NCBI RefSeq assembly: GCF_000165425.1
Contig: NW_001799510.1
Coordinates: forward strand, 591,459-655,458
DNA from: Paramecium tetraurelia
Taxonomy: Eukaryota > Ciliophora > Oligohymenophorea > Peniculida > Parameciidae
Direction of reading: 5' to 3'
DNA length: 64,000 bases
Shown here: piece by piece, positions 24,593-36,691 of the stretch
Numbering within the stretch: position 1 is the first letter of the stretch
Layout of the letters: every line of letters starts with the position of its first letter
Notes under the pieces: generated by a model
What the model saw: only the letters and a program-made list of their open reading frames with translations
Databases searched by the model: none
Told to the model about the DNA's origin: nothing
Position numbers and translations under genes: made by a program

Positions 24593-26383
24593 ATGTACCT
24601 CTCTTAAAAAACATAATTGAGATTAGCAAATTTAATTACGATTATTGCTGAAGGGGAGAAGAAAACAGAAATATTCAGATAAGTGCTGGCTGAACAAAAA
24701 ATGTTTGAACCTTACACAACTTTCAAAAGATTAGATTAATTGAGAACTGGTGAATTAACTGTCTCAGATTTGGTTGATTTCTTAATGGACAATAAAATAA
24801 CTGTGTCAAAAGCTTAAGCAGATTATTTATTTTAGAAATTAGATTAAAATCGAGATGGTAAAATCACATATCCAGAGTAAACCAATATTTCTATGAGTCT
24901 AGTTTTGTTAAGGCTATTCTACCAAAAGAAGACTCAAGACTGAGGTAAATTGCAACACTAAGGGATTCCTACGCGTTGGAAATTAACATGTTATTACCTA
25001 CTGAAGTCGAATGGGGACTTTCTAAAGTCTTCTACTAAGAAGTTTAAAATTATAAGTACTTTCATTCTTTTGAGATTAGTTCTATAGCAACGGCGCAAGA
25101 AATTTTGACTGGAAGTGCAGATTTTACATCTCTCGATGCTTTTAGATGCATTGATTAAACCCTCTTAGGATACATTACAATTGAGACGTGAGATAATTTT
25201 ATATTTTCTTAGGCTTTCAGAATTCTTGAAATAAAATGGAGTCAGATTGTCCTTTGATGATCTACTTGCTTTTTTTAGAGTTGTAGATAAGGATTCAGAT
25301 GGAAAGATCAATTATTCTGAATTATTAGAGGCAATTATTTTTACATCAGATTATTTTTAGCAGGAGAGATAAATTGTGTCTGAATTAAGGAAGAGTAGAG
25401 AACGTATAATTCAATTAGAAAAAGAGAAAGAAGAAAACGATGTACTTAAAAGAAGTAGAGAAAGAATTGAAGAACTCAAAAAAAGCAGAGAATATTTAGA
25501 GTAATTAGAAGAACTTAAAAGAAGCAGAGAAAAAATAGAATAATTAGAGGAATTAAGGTAGAGTCGTGAAAGATTGCAGGATCTCAAGAAAAGTAGAGAG
25601 GTACAAGAAGCCCTGAAAAATAGTGGAGAAAAAATATAAGATCTATAGAAAAGTAGAGAAAGATTAGAAGAATTAAAAAAAAGTAGAGAAAGATTAAATT
25701 AATTGGAGGAGTTAAGGAAAAGTAGATAGTAAATGGAAGAATTAGAAGAACTAAAAAAAAGCAGAGAGAGACAAGCTTAAATTGATGAATTGAAGAAAAG
25801 CAGAGAACGCCTAGAAGACTTAAGAAAGAGTAGAGAAACGCTATAGTAACTTGAATAGGAGAGGAAAAATCATGAAAAAATAGACGAGCAAAAAAAGTCT
25901 AGGGAAAGGATTGAAGAACTTCAAAAGTAAAGAAAAAGAATAGAGGAGTTAAGAACTTATTAAGAAGCGCTAGAATTTTAAAAGAAAGAAAGAGAAGAGT
26001 TGGATTTGAAGAGAAGTTAAGAAAGATTGTCAGAATTGAAAAAAAGCAGAGAGAGATTAGACTAGATAGAAGCATTAAGAAAGAGCAGAGAATAGGAAAA
26101 AACACTATCAGATATGAAATAAAGTAGAGAGAAAATTGAATAGCTTAGAGAATCCGAGTTGAGGATTTAGCAATTAGAAAATTAGCGTCGGAGCATAGAA
26201 AGAAGCAGAGAATTAGAGAAAATAGAAAGAGATTTAGAATATGAAAGATAAAGGAGTTAAGAGAGAATATAAAGATTAGAATTAGAGGCTGAAATTGAAC
26301 GAAAGTAAAGAGAAAGAGTCTTAGATGATGAAATCAATTTTGTTTAAAGTAGAATTTATGATACACCAAAGAGAAGATATTGA
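24593..26383 (+). CDS. EF-hand protein with long KSRE coiled-coil repeat
   Basis: About 579 residues, introns 24877-24902 and 25188-25212. N-terminal part has EF-hands: one degenerate (LDQLRTGELTVSDLV), one canonical DQNRDGKITYPDF formed across the first intron, and DKDSDGKINYSELLE. From about residue 265 the protein is one long coiled coil built from units like ELKKSRERLEEL, with KSRE recurring every 10 or 13-14 residues about 25 times. Such a calcium sensor joined to a rod suggests a cortical or basal-body fibre protein; that role is inferred. The repeat spacing and charge pattern would allow a rod of roughly 40-50 nm. Confidence 0.88.
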
Positions 26384-26510
26384 GTTTACATTGAAAAAAT
26401 AAAGACTAAGCTTATTATATAATTATTCTGTGTTTGGGTTTAGAAATTAAATATAATGTTCAACTTATATCTATAACAATTAAGTTAATATAAATATACA
26501 TTTTATTGAT

Positions 26511-27554
26511 TCACTTAGCGATAGTGCCATCAACCCAAATTCCGTTTATGACGTCTCCATTTTTATTAGTGAATTTCCCATATCCATTTTGTTTATTTTC
26601 CTTCCATGTTCCAACATAAATAGAACCATCAGAATAATGAAATTCTCCTTATCCTTCCTTTTAATCTTCAACCCAATTTCCTAGAATGAATTGAAACAAT
26701 TTACCTATGTAGTATCTTCCATCTGGAAACCAAAATTCTCCATGGCCATGTATTTTAGTGCCTTTGATCTAACCCTTATATCTTCTTCCATCATTCCATC
26801 TATATTCTCCATCAACCATTAATCCATTTTCAAATTACCCCTCAAAGACAACATCAGCCATAATCAATTTTCCTTTTCCATGTCTTGTTCCATTGTAGAA
26901 ATCTCCTTCGTATGTTTCTCCATTAGCCAAAATTTCTTTGCCAAAACCATGCTAAAAAGAATAAGCGTAAGCCAATTTACTTTTAAATCATTAAGGAACC
27001 TTCCATCATAGATGCCTCCATCTGAGTACCAATACTTTCCTCTTCCGTGTTGTCTGTCATCCAACCACTCACCTTCCTTATTAAGTTTAGTTTTATACAT
27101 ATGCATCTCCATCTGTATATATCAATCTACCATGTCCGGATTTGGATCCTTTATTAAATAGGCCACAGTAATGAGTTCCATCGTCCCAATAGATTTCTCC
27201 ATATCCTTGAAAGAAGTCATTTTTTAAGCCTCCAACATAGACAGATCCATCATCAAATTAAATGGGAGGTGTAACCTCTAAACCTTCATTTGTAATGGAT
27301 TAAGGAATTTGGTATTCTCCTAATTTACCAAGCATCTCTTTGACTAATCCATTGTGAATAACAGGAATCTGAACTTATTGATTTTGAATTGACATTGTTG
27401 GTTGCAAAAGGTGGGTTCTGATTTCTTGATTAGATTTAGTTTATGGGCTTCTTGGCGGCATGTTTTCAGCATGTGAGTATATTGGTTTATAGGGGGCATT
27501 TCTAATTTCTTTATTAGTTTCCTAATTTTCATCTTTACAGCAAGATCCTCCCAT
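26511..27554 (-). CDS. MORN-repeat protein with acylation-type N-terminus
   Basis: About 322 residues, introns 27077-27098 (ends AAG), 26952-26980 and 26681-26704. MGGSCC at the start suits dual acylation. After 100 residues of polar linker come about nine MORN repeats, e.g. YVGGLKNDFFQGYG, YCGLFNKGSKSGHG, YEGEWLDDRQHGRG, YDGRFLNDLKHGFG, YEGDFYNGTRHGKG, YVGTWKENKQNGYG. Each of the three introns lies inside or beside a repeat and the repeats are only regular when it is removed. A membrane-linked scaffold is likely. Its ATG is 29 bp from that of the divergent gene at 27584. Confidence 0.9.
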
Positions 27555-27583
27555 ATGAATTCGTTAATAAATTTATTATATTA

Positions 27584-28358
27584 ATGATTAACATATAACC
27601 AAGGACAAGACAAGAAAGAGTACTTAAATTTAATTGATAATTAGGAAGCGTTGCGAGATAAGGATAGAATAGAGAAGAGCAGGATCGATTTGAGAGGTAA
27701 TTTAAATAATTAAAAGTCAAACAGTTGGATTCGAGGCTAGAGGATTGGGAGTTGGAACATTGATTCATCAGGCACCTCCCTAGTCTACCTTATATGTTCC
27801 AGGTATGAATAGACTAATTCTAGAAAATGAGAGATTTGATAAAGATTTTGCAGTAGCAGACAAAAAACAAAGGGAACACGAAGTTTGGTAAAGAGAAAAG
27901 ATCATTGAAAGAAAGAGATGGGAGGGATTGGATAGAGAAACTAAAAAATGGGATTATTAAGAAAAAGTGGAAACCAAAGATTAAGTGAAACTCATGAGCC
28001 ACACTCAATAATTAACTCAAGGAAAAAGGAATTCAAATGGGTATATCAGGAATTTATTGTTTTGATTAGACTCGCTTATAATCCAATTACTTTAAAATAT
28101 GATAACAGTGAATAAGGCAATATCTTGAGACAATTTGACGAGAAAGCAAAAGTGAGATAATTTGTAAGAGCCCATAATTTAGATACAAGAGGGAATACTG
28201 GTTTTAATATATTAACAGGAGAATAAAGGGGAGGAGTAGATCAAATTGTACCTAATCATCTGCGAACTAATTATTAATAGAGACTTAGAGAGGCAGATGA
28301 CTAACAAAACATAAAACACTATGCTATTTAATAATAGTTATTGAATTAATATGAATGA
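27584..28358 (+). CDS. hypothetical, cilia-type protein
   Basis: About 230 residues, introns 27620-27644, 27697-27724 (ends CAG) and 28041-28069. After a basic start (MINIQPRTRQER) comes a charged helix with many W, K, E and R (REHEVWQREKIIERKRWEGL) and a conserved-looking C-terminal block: GLAYNPITLKYDNSEQG, AKVRQFVRAHNLDTRGNTGF, NILTGEQRG. I have a sense of having seen this 'YNPIT..Y....G....R...N....N.LTGE' block in proteins of flagellated protists, but I cannot name the family. A microtubule-associated role is a guess. No acidic low-complexity stretches; the three splices give one clean frame. Confidence 0.65.
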
Positions 28359-28445
28359 TTATTAACAACAAATATTAACAAAGTCTATTATTAAAGTCAA
28401 AATGTTCAATAATAATATGCAGAAATAAACAAACTTTATGTAACA

Positions 28446-28976
28446 TCATCTTTATTTTTTTGGTTATTATTATTATTGTTAAACTTTAAATTTCTTTTAA
28501 GGTTGCTTATCATCTTCATCCTCATCATCCTCATCATCATTTTCATCATCTTCATCATCTTCATCTTCTTCATCCTCATCTTCAATTTCGTCCTCATCCT
28601 CATCATCATCATCACTACCATCCTCCTCTTATTATTTAGGCACTTTTTATTGTTATTATTTTTGTTGAGTTAACTTTTTCATTTTTTATTAATTATCATC
28701 ACCATCATCATCGTTATCTGGAATTTAGTCTCTTTGTTATAAATAAGCCTATATATCTATACTGGAATGAGAAGAAGTTTAGATACCTAAATACTTATGG
28801 AATAAATTACCATCATCTTCAATTTCTTCATCTCCCTCTTATTCTGAGTCAATTTGAAATTCATCATCATTCTAATCATTACTTTTCTTTTGCTCTTCAT
28901 TTTTCTTAACCTTTTTCACTATTTATTCCTCTTCTGAATCTTGCTCAAATTGATTTTTATCTTTTTTAGCGCTCAT
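28446..28976 (-). CDS. acidic nuclear-type protein
   Basis: Single exon, 176 residues. Starts MSAKKDKNQFEQDSEEEQ, has a K-rich patch, then a long Asp/Glu run with scattered Asn (from about residue 120, mostly DDEDEDEIEDEDEEDE type), and a basic QPQKKFKVQQQQQQPKKQR end that could serve as a nuclear signal. Acidic low-complexity proteins of this kind are often histone or nucleolar chaperones. The Asp/Glu run is encoded by GAT/GAA-rich repeats that also make leucine-rich shadow frames on the other strand. Family not recognised. Confidence 0.6.
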
Positions 28977-29045
28977 ATTAATTTTAATAATTTTTTATAA
29001 TTTGATTGGTTATATTTTATTATTCATGCGTGATTCATTGAATTC

Positions 29046-29632
29046 TCATTTGCTTTCCAGCATTAATTTTATTTCTTGATCATCTGTAACATCCCCAGGA
29101 GTAAGATTCCTCTAATAAATCAAACAAATTTACATACCGAATTTTTGCAATGAATTGAAGCTCCTTTTGATAGTAAAAATTATACTAATTTTTTGTCTCT
29201 TTTAAAAGCTGCATAGTGGAGAAGTGTATCATCCATCTAATTAAAAGATCCAATATTTCATACTTGATTTATTCTTTTATCAATTGTGAATGTTTAATCA
29301 GATAATTTCTATTCTATTAATTTAGTCAATTTTTCATAATTCTGCATGTGTAATTAAACAACCAAATTATTTGAAGGCAGATTCTAATATTATAACCCAT
29401 TATTTTACAGATTATTCTTATCCCATTTTGGTATATTAAATTATTTAATTCCAAAAACACAATATTAAAGATAGAAAAAACATTCCTCCTGCACACTATT
29501 CTCAATTTTATTTAGTTGATTTGATTATCGCTTAATTCCTCTATCTAATGATGATGTTAATTGAAATATAATGTGGTTTCTAAATTTTAGGTTACAAGAA
29601 TTAATTCTTAACAAATTGCAATAAAAAGAATA
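29046..29632 (-). CDS. ankyrin-repeat protein, 5' end unresolved
   Basis: Two introns (26 nt at about 29113-29138 and 27 nt at about 29231-29257) give an open frame of about 177 codons ending in a recognisable ankyrin repeat: DDTLLHYAAFKRDKKLVQFL, then LSKGASIHCKNSRNLTPGD. Upstream of the repeats the sequence is Q/N-rich. The first in-frame ATG is at 29347; the frame is open back to TGA 29635-29633 and reads like coding DNA, so an upstream exon is likely (for example from ATG 29737 across a 36-nt intron). Partner unknown. Confidence 0.6.
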
Positions 29633-30111
29633 TCATTAGGACATATAGGAGACTATCAAAATTGTATGAATGAGGAAAAGATATTAAAAGTTATGGATGT
29701 TTGATATTTATTACTGGAAGGCACATACCAACTTCATACTAATAGTATTTCGATGATAAAAGGTGCAATTTGTTGAATATATTATATGAGGTTTATTGCT
29801 TTTCAACAGAAACTCCATTATTAAGCTGCATAAAATGCGAAATCACAACTCTAAAAACTTAATATATTTATTAAACTACCTAACTAGTAAATGAATAATG
29901 ACTAATTTGTAATAAATAAATGAAAGAACTATCGAAAGATTTGTAGATTACATAAAAGTTAGGATCAGAAGAAATAATGAATGAAAATAGTCCACTTATG
30001 AGATTACTTAAATATTAGATTTATAGTTAGCCATCATAATTGTAAATGATTGAATAATAGACTTGATAATATATTAATACAATAAATAACAAAATGAATT
30101 TCATATTATAA
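29633..30111. other. AT-rich gap, may hold 5' exon of the ankyrin gene
   Basis: About 480 bp between genes on the minus strand. A possible first exon of the ankyrin gene starts at ATG 29737 (minus). Otherwise nothing recognised. Confidence 0.35.
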
Positions 30112-31812
30112 TCAATTATATCTAGACAACCAATTACATCTGTCTTAATAAAAGCGCTCAATTAGTTTATTATTATATCTAGGAAATTCAAATAGATCCA
30201 TATATTAATGAATAGTTTTAGGATTTGGAAATATACATGAAAAGTTTTTTCCTCTTCTTTTGACTTCCTCTACGGTGTGAATGAGCATATTAAAATCATT
30301 TTACGATAACTTGCTTAAGCAATTAGATGTATTGATATTTGGGATTTCCTTGATGTTCCTTTGATTGTATTTAGGAGGAGATGCAACTTTCTAGTTACTC
30401 TTATCCCAAAGAGGCACTCCAACTAGATGCAAGACATCCGAAATTAAAAAAGTCTTAATCTTTTTATCTAGTGGTGAACTGGAATTAAGAGATGGTGAGA
30501 CATTAACTTCTAATACCCATGGTTTGAGATTTTCATCAATGAGTACATCGAATCCATATAATTCAAAATAACCATTTCTGTGTTCTTGAGATTTGGCATT
30601 ACTATCCAACATAAATGGTTCTGTTGCAATACATGTTTTTAGTACGACATCTTTAATCCTATTGAACAGTTCCCTTGAATCAACTCCTAATTCCTCTAAT
30701 TTTTTTCGATAGGCATGATGAGACCATTTTGATCCTTCATCGTCCTTTTAAGAGTTTTAATTCTTTACGAAATTAGGTGATAATTTATTCACAGCAAAGT
30801 TTGTCAAGTGAATATACCTCTTGGTTAGATCCTTTGAGTTTGTAGAATACTTCTGAGTTGCAAATCTTACGAGACCATCCTTATACATATACACTCTCAA
30901 AGGATCAAAACATGATATTAGGACATAGACTCGTAGATCATATTTAAATCCATTAATTAAATGAGGATTATAAATGTAATCCATAATTAAAAAGTTTTTG
31001 TCTCTCTTAACCTTTGACTTTTTGCTAATCATTGTTATGCCTCTTCCTCTAGAATCTGCACAAGGCTTCTTAATCCATAAAGTATCCTTCTATGCAGATT
31101 CTTAAGCCATAATAAATCTATCATAATCATATTACAATAAATAAGTGTTTGGAATAAAATTATATTCTTTAGGGTACTTTCTTTTGAATTTACTTAAATT
31201 TATCCACAATAGATCCTTTCTACCCATGTTCCAACACCCAGGAAAATGATTAATTTTCTGATATCTATTCATATTTCTCAAAGTTGTTTTGTTGCCAATT
31301 CCCCATTAAACATTCCATTCTTCATCTTCGTCATCTTCATCTATTCTTTTAAAACCTGCCCAATCAAACGATGTTAATACACATTTATATGGAGCAGACC
31401 CCAATACCTTGCAAGTTAATGAATATTTCTTGATTTCTTCTTCTGTCATAGGCCTTGCATTCACTAAAGGTCTTTTATCTTCGCAAACAGGAGGGTACTA
31501 AAAAAATATTGTTGGTTCAGTGTTCTTCAAAAATGGTAGTTATATTATTGGCCATTTCTAAGGTATTTCCTCTTGAAATACAACTTTTGATTAACTATGT
31601 GATCTTCCCTATATAAGTTGTTGTTATTAAGGTTATTATAATTATTATTGCTGAGTCTATCCATATTATTGACTTTAAGGAGTCTAAATTACATGACTCA
31701 AGAATAATCTTCTTCCCTATACTGGAGATTTCTATCTCTGATTTGAATTTCTTCTTTAAATGGCTGATTAAGAAAGCGAAGTGTCTCCTTTAAGTTATAA
31801 TTTTTATCTCAT
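30112..31812 (-). CDS. TTLL-family tubulin glutamylase
   Basis: Single open frame of 566 residues, unusual here for a long gene without an intron. The TTL domain shows KINHFPGCWNMGRKDLLW, IPNTYLLQYDYDRF, DTLWIKKPCADSRGRGI (ATP-grasp lysines), YIYNPHLINGFKYDLRVYVL, RYIHLTNFAVNK and GFDVLIDENLKPWVLEVNVS (Mg-binding E.N.S). Together with FPG and GRKD motifs this fits TTLL4/5-type polyglutamylases that add glutamate chains to tubulin or other proteins. A Q-rich N-terminus of about 80 residues precedes it. The ATG at 31812 lies only 19 bp after the stop of the gene upstream on the same strand; a later ATG could be the true start. Confidence 0.9.
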
Positions 31813-31831
31813 ATATAAAATTTATTAATAA

Positions 31832-34800
31832 TCAAATTTAATAATTTTCTTTTCTAAATTACTGTTGTCCTGCTGTTTTATAATGAATTTACTAAAATTT
31901 TTTGGCAATTTTTGCTTTTTAAATTGCAATATGATGAGATAAAATCTAGCAATGTCTTTAATCATTATAACTATTATTTATTATATTGCTCCCATTATTA
32001 GAGTCGGCAATTTGTTTCATCTCTCTCCTCTATTTGATTAGAACTGATACATCTTAAAATTCCATAGGCTCAGCTATTGGACCTAAAATAAAATAATGAA
32101 TATTTACTGCAATCATGTAATTCTGCATGTTCAGTATGTTTTTAAGTCGGTGATTCTAATCCCATCTCTTATATAAAATTAACCTTTATCCTATCATTTA
32201 TTTCTTGGACAGGGGATTGCATAGATGCTAAAATTGAAGCTGCTGAGCACTTTTTTGATATTCTTAATTTAGAATTTGTGCTACTGTTTAATCTTTTTTT
32301 TTCTGAATTTTTGGCTATCGGTGATAAATTAGACTTGTTTTTCAACATTCTTAATGTATCTGATCCTGTTTCTTCCATTATTGTTTTTAAGAGATTAGAT
32401 ATCTTTTCTTAGGCTGCTTATTCCTTGGTTGCTTGAGGAACAAAGTCTGGTTATGATTATTAGATCTATGATGAAGGGATAGGAAGAGATGTTAATGACT
32501 ATTATTATGAATAAAACTAAGATGAGTATTGTGACTCAATAGGAGAATGGTAAGTATGCAAAGAAGATTTGAATTGTTGTAACTATTGCTATTATTATTG
32601 AGATTGATGTAGAGAATACTCCTTCATTTCATAAAATGATTTGATCTGTCTAATTTTTAATATTGAAGTAATTTTTCTAACTAATAATGTTACTCCTTAA
32701 TTAAATAGACATTTCTATTATTTTTTCTTAATGAATTGAATTTCCTCATCTGAGTCTGAGTCGCTTTTGTTGATTTAAGTACTGTGATCACATTTTTCTT
32801 TTTAAAAATATTATGATTAACAATTAAAGTTAAAAATCCTTTTGTTTTAATCAGTTTATGATAACCATTACTCAAATGAGGATTAATTCATTTGATTTGA
32901 TTAAGTGGATTATAATTAATTTAACTATTGATAATCTTATTTAATTTATTAGAATTAAATTTCGCAGGTTACATAAGAATCTGGTTTAAATTTTGTTTCC
33001 TCATTGTTACTAATCTAAGTTGGAATTCTTAAGTTTGCTGTGTCTTCAGAATATTACAGATTGCATTCTGTAATTCCTGTAGCATTTTCAATTATCCTAA
33101 TATCAGGCTATCCTGCTTCAATCTCCTCTTCCACTCTGATAAAATTTGTATTAATCTAATTATTTTATTGAATCTACGTTGGTTCTGTTATAGGAACGGA
33201 TAACTATGATCTATTACTAGTCAGAGCAAAATCCTATTAAATAGTGATTGCTTCATTTTATTTCAATTAAACATCCTAAGTTTCATTCTATCTCTCAATG
33301 ATTTGTTAAATTTCTAGCTAGAATCTATTTGTATCTACTGAAATTTAGGTGCCAGTGCAGGGTTTACTTAATTCAATATTATCAAAATTTAAAGCTTGAA
33401 TAATCTTTGGTATTTCAATAGTATTTAGCTTGTTCTCAAATCCTTCCCCTTATTTATTCTCTTATTCTTAATTGTTATATTTAAGTTTGAAGCCAAATTG
33501 GTTCTCGAGATTTTCCTTATTATTTAATGTACTTTTAAAATATACTGGAGATACAATTTCAGGTTGATTCAGTTTCAATATTAATTTATCCTTATATTCT
33601 TCTTCCCCACTGTATTTAAATGAATTTCTCTCTTTGTTTTAAATATATTATTCATTTGATCTAACTGAAAATCTTTCCTTGTTGAAATCTAAATTGGATA
33701 AGATTCCATCTTTGCCACCTATTTCATTCGAGGTTACTGAAAATCTTTCATTTTCTGATAGTCTTTCTTTCTTGATTTCTTCAATATTTACTTGGAATTT
33801 GTCCTTATTTTCATCATTAACATTAGTTGAATACCTTGCTTTTTACAGAAATTCACTCCTTCTACTCATTCTTCCTGAATTTTTAGTTTTTTATAACGAA
33901 TCTTCATTTAAATATTGCTATTACAACATTTATTAAAATGGCAATTAATATTCTGATGTTACTGATTATTCTACTTAATAATATGGATTTTAAGATTATT
34001 ATGGAGAAGTTTATTATATTGTGTCTTAAACTTCATATTATTCTTCTAGCTTTCTTCTTGAATTATCACTACTATCTAAATTTTATTATTAATAATTTTA
34101 AGAATTATGTTAATCATTAAATTATTGATAGCTTTCTTATTGTTGTTTCTATCTTTAGGAATTTATTTGTACTAAATTATCCTCTTATAATGAAACTTAA
34201 ATTCCAACATCCAATGTTGAACAACTCCGTATTGATCGAAGCTTGTTAATTCTATGATTTAATCTATTGCTTGTAGAATCTCTTCCAACACTGACTCTCT
34301 AATCCAAGAACTACTTAAATTCAACTGATTTATTTCTTAAATTACCTGAACTTTAATCAACATCTGATTGATACTAGCTTTCATATTTAATATCCTTATT
34401 AGATTCATCAGCATTAGTTCCTAATTGTTAATCAATAAATTCTCTGATTTGATTTATTCTACTGAATATATTTTATTTGTGTGCACTATTTTCAATGATT
34501 TTCTATTCGGATTAACATTTTTGTATTTCTTACTTTTTGACAGACCTCTTTTTGAGTTCTTAAAATGATTCTCTGATTTATTCAGCAATTGGATCATATA
34601 CTACTTATTTTTAATTACAATTTTCAACTTACTTTTAATATTTATTGATAATAGTAGATAAGGACAATTCATCTGTATGTTATTTTTTGGCAGAACTTTA
34701 ATATTATTACTGTTATTATTGTTAGGTGATTTGGGACTAGAAATGATAATAAATTGATTTGTTCTTTTCAGGAGTTCCTTGATGATAGAGTGAATCTACT

Positions 34801-34973
34801 AAGTTACGTATAATGCTTTTTCTTTCACTAGTTCTTGATCTTTATTATGATTATGAGTTATTTTGCCTTGGCTGAAAAGTTTGAAGTAGTTTTTCTTTTT
34901 CCTGTCTCCAATAGACTGATTTACTCTTGTATTGAGTTTTTAATTGTTCTGATAGCATGTTGGACATTACCAT
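31832..34973 (-). CDS. large Q/N/S-rich low-complexity protein
   Basis: About 1,038 residues with a single 25-nt intron (32083-32107) near the 3' end. The protein is polar throughout (N, Q, S, E, K), with short coiled-coil stretches (ESFQELKKRSVKKQEIQKC) and scattered conserved-looking pieces such as EAGQPDIRIIENATGITEC. No known domain. The very long frame without TGA, the absence of runs of rare codons and the integer spliced length argue for a real gene. It shares a 37-bp divergent gap with the DNAJC8 gene. Confidence 0.65.
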
Positions 34974-35010
34974 AAAAGAAATCATCCGTTAAATAATTTA
35001 TTTATAATTT

Positions 35011-35798
35011 ATGTAATAATAAGAAATCAACCATGCACTAAAAAATCCATTTTAGCCAATTCTGAAGAAGGTCTTAAAGGTTGACGAGGAATTGGAGAGA
35101 CTATCATCAGAGACATTCTATAACCCTTTCGATGTATTGTATTTGGGAATGGAAGCTACAGATGAAGATATCAAGAAAATGTTCAACTCTTTCTCAAAAT
35201 TATTACATCCAGACAAATGTCAAGATCCTAGGGCTAAAGACTGTTGGTAAATAGTTGATTAAGCATACAAAACATTGATGGAGTCTGAGAAGAGGAAGGT
35301 TTACATTAGAATTATGAGGGAAGCCAGGGAGAAAACTGAATTCGAAAGACTTAGAGAAAACAAGAGAAGAGAAAAAACTGGAGTTGCTCCTTTGCCGCGT
35401 AGAATTTTGAATTTAATTTTAAGCTGATACTTTTGAGAGTGATTTTTAAAAATAATGCAAGAATCTATTTAGTGAAATAGAAGACAGAAAATAACACCTT
35501 ATGAGATTAGAATCATCATAAAAGAGATACAAATTAGATGAGTATGAAAGAAGGAAAATGTTGGAATAGTATAAGGTTTTGACTGAGGAGGAGTGGGAAA
35601 AGACCAGAGATGATAGAGTTAATAAATGGAGAGAATTTAATAACAAGAAAACTGCCATTGGTACCAAGTAATCTAATAAGGTAGTATTTTAATTTTATTC
35701 TATTCTAGGGGATCAGACCTCCTACTGAAAATATTGAGGCTAGACCATTTGAAGTGCCAACTAAAAAAGGGGATTTTAAAAATATTAAATTGGATTGA
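35011..35798 (+). CDS. DNAJC8-like J-domain spliceosome protein
   Basis: About 244 residues, introns 35399-35423 (ends AAG) and 35681-35708. The J domain is near residues 45-110: FDVLYLGMEATDEDIKKMF with HPDK (HPD loop intact) and AKDCWQIVDQAYKTL. A long basic/acidic helix follows, then EEEWEKTRDDRVNKWREF and a short C-terminal RPPTENIEARPFEVP. This matches DNAJC8 (SPF31), a spliceosome-associated J protein, rather than a general Hsp40: no Gly/Phe region or zinc finger. ATG 35011 (MQQQEINHALKNPFQPIL) gives the family's usual short lead. Confidence 0.85.
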
Positions 35799-35872
35799 TC
35801 ATTGGTTTTGTAATTCATATGAGAAAATAAATTTAACAGAAGAAAAAAAAAATATAGAAATCATCCATTTCT

Positions 35873-36528
35873 TCATTAAAAAACAATATTGCTATTATTT
35901 TTAATTGCATTATTATGAGTACCCTAAACCTTTATCAATTTACTTAATTTAGTTTAATAATAATTGCTTAGTTGACGAAATTCTCTGGGTTAGGGAGAGC
36001 TTTTTGTTGATTAACTATATTGTTGAATTGGTTGACGTGCAGATTGCAGTTACAAAGGCATTCGACTTTAATTTTTGTTATTGTCTTTTATTTCCTTTTG
36101 TAGTTGAACTATTTAACTGGAATTTTCCTCCTCTTTTTTTATCAACTATAGAAGCATTTATTGATTTTATTCTTATATTTGAGTTTGTTTTTTTAGTAAT
36201 TCATGAATGAGTTTGGTTTTGGATTCCAATTCATTTTTTTGGTTAGAAATTTATTATTTAAATTGCAGTATTTCATTTTCTAAATCATGATTTTATGGAA
36301 CTTTCTAATCATTAAATCTAATATCTTCTAAAATCGTCAATGACTAAACCAATTCCAATGCATCAGAATCCCTAGACAATTTTAATAGATGTTGATAATC
36401 CTATCCCATATGAGAAATCACTAATCGCCAATACTTTTATAATTCTTCTATCAATTCCTCATTCTTATTTAATAATTATTTACTTTATGATGACTGTCAG
36501 CTGTATCTGTATTATCATTTTCATACAT
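35873..36528 (-). CDS. hypothetical coiled-coil protein
   Basis: About 211 residues; a 20-nt intron 36464-36483 (ends AAG) removes an in-frame TGA after the first 16 codons. The middle is predicted coiled coil (ENEILQFKQQISNQKNELES), the C-terminus Q/S-rich and basic. No family recognised. The acceptor and short intron make the first exon less certain than the rest. Confidence 0.5.
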
Positions 36529-36691
36529 AATTTTTATTTATTAATTTTATGATAGTTAAATAAATACATCCTTGGTAAATTTCGATTATATTCTTTTCAA
36601 CTTAATGCACCTCACTGTTTTAATTTTGTAATTCCTTTAGATTTAATTTAGATAAACAATATTTTTATAAGATGATAATTTCAATTTTCCT

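Noticed and set aside
28476-28673. Leucine/isoleucine-rich open frame on the + strand
   Set aside because: It is the complement of the GAT/GAA repeats encoding the acidic protein on the minus strand.
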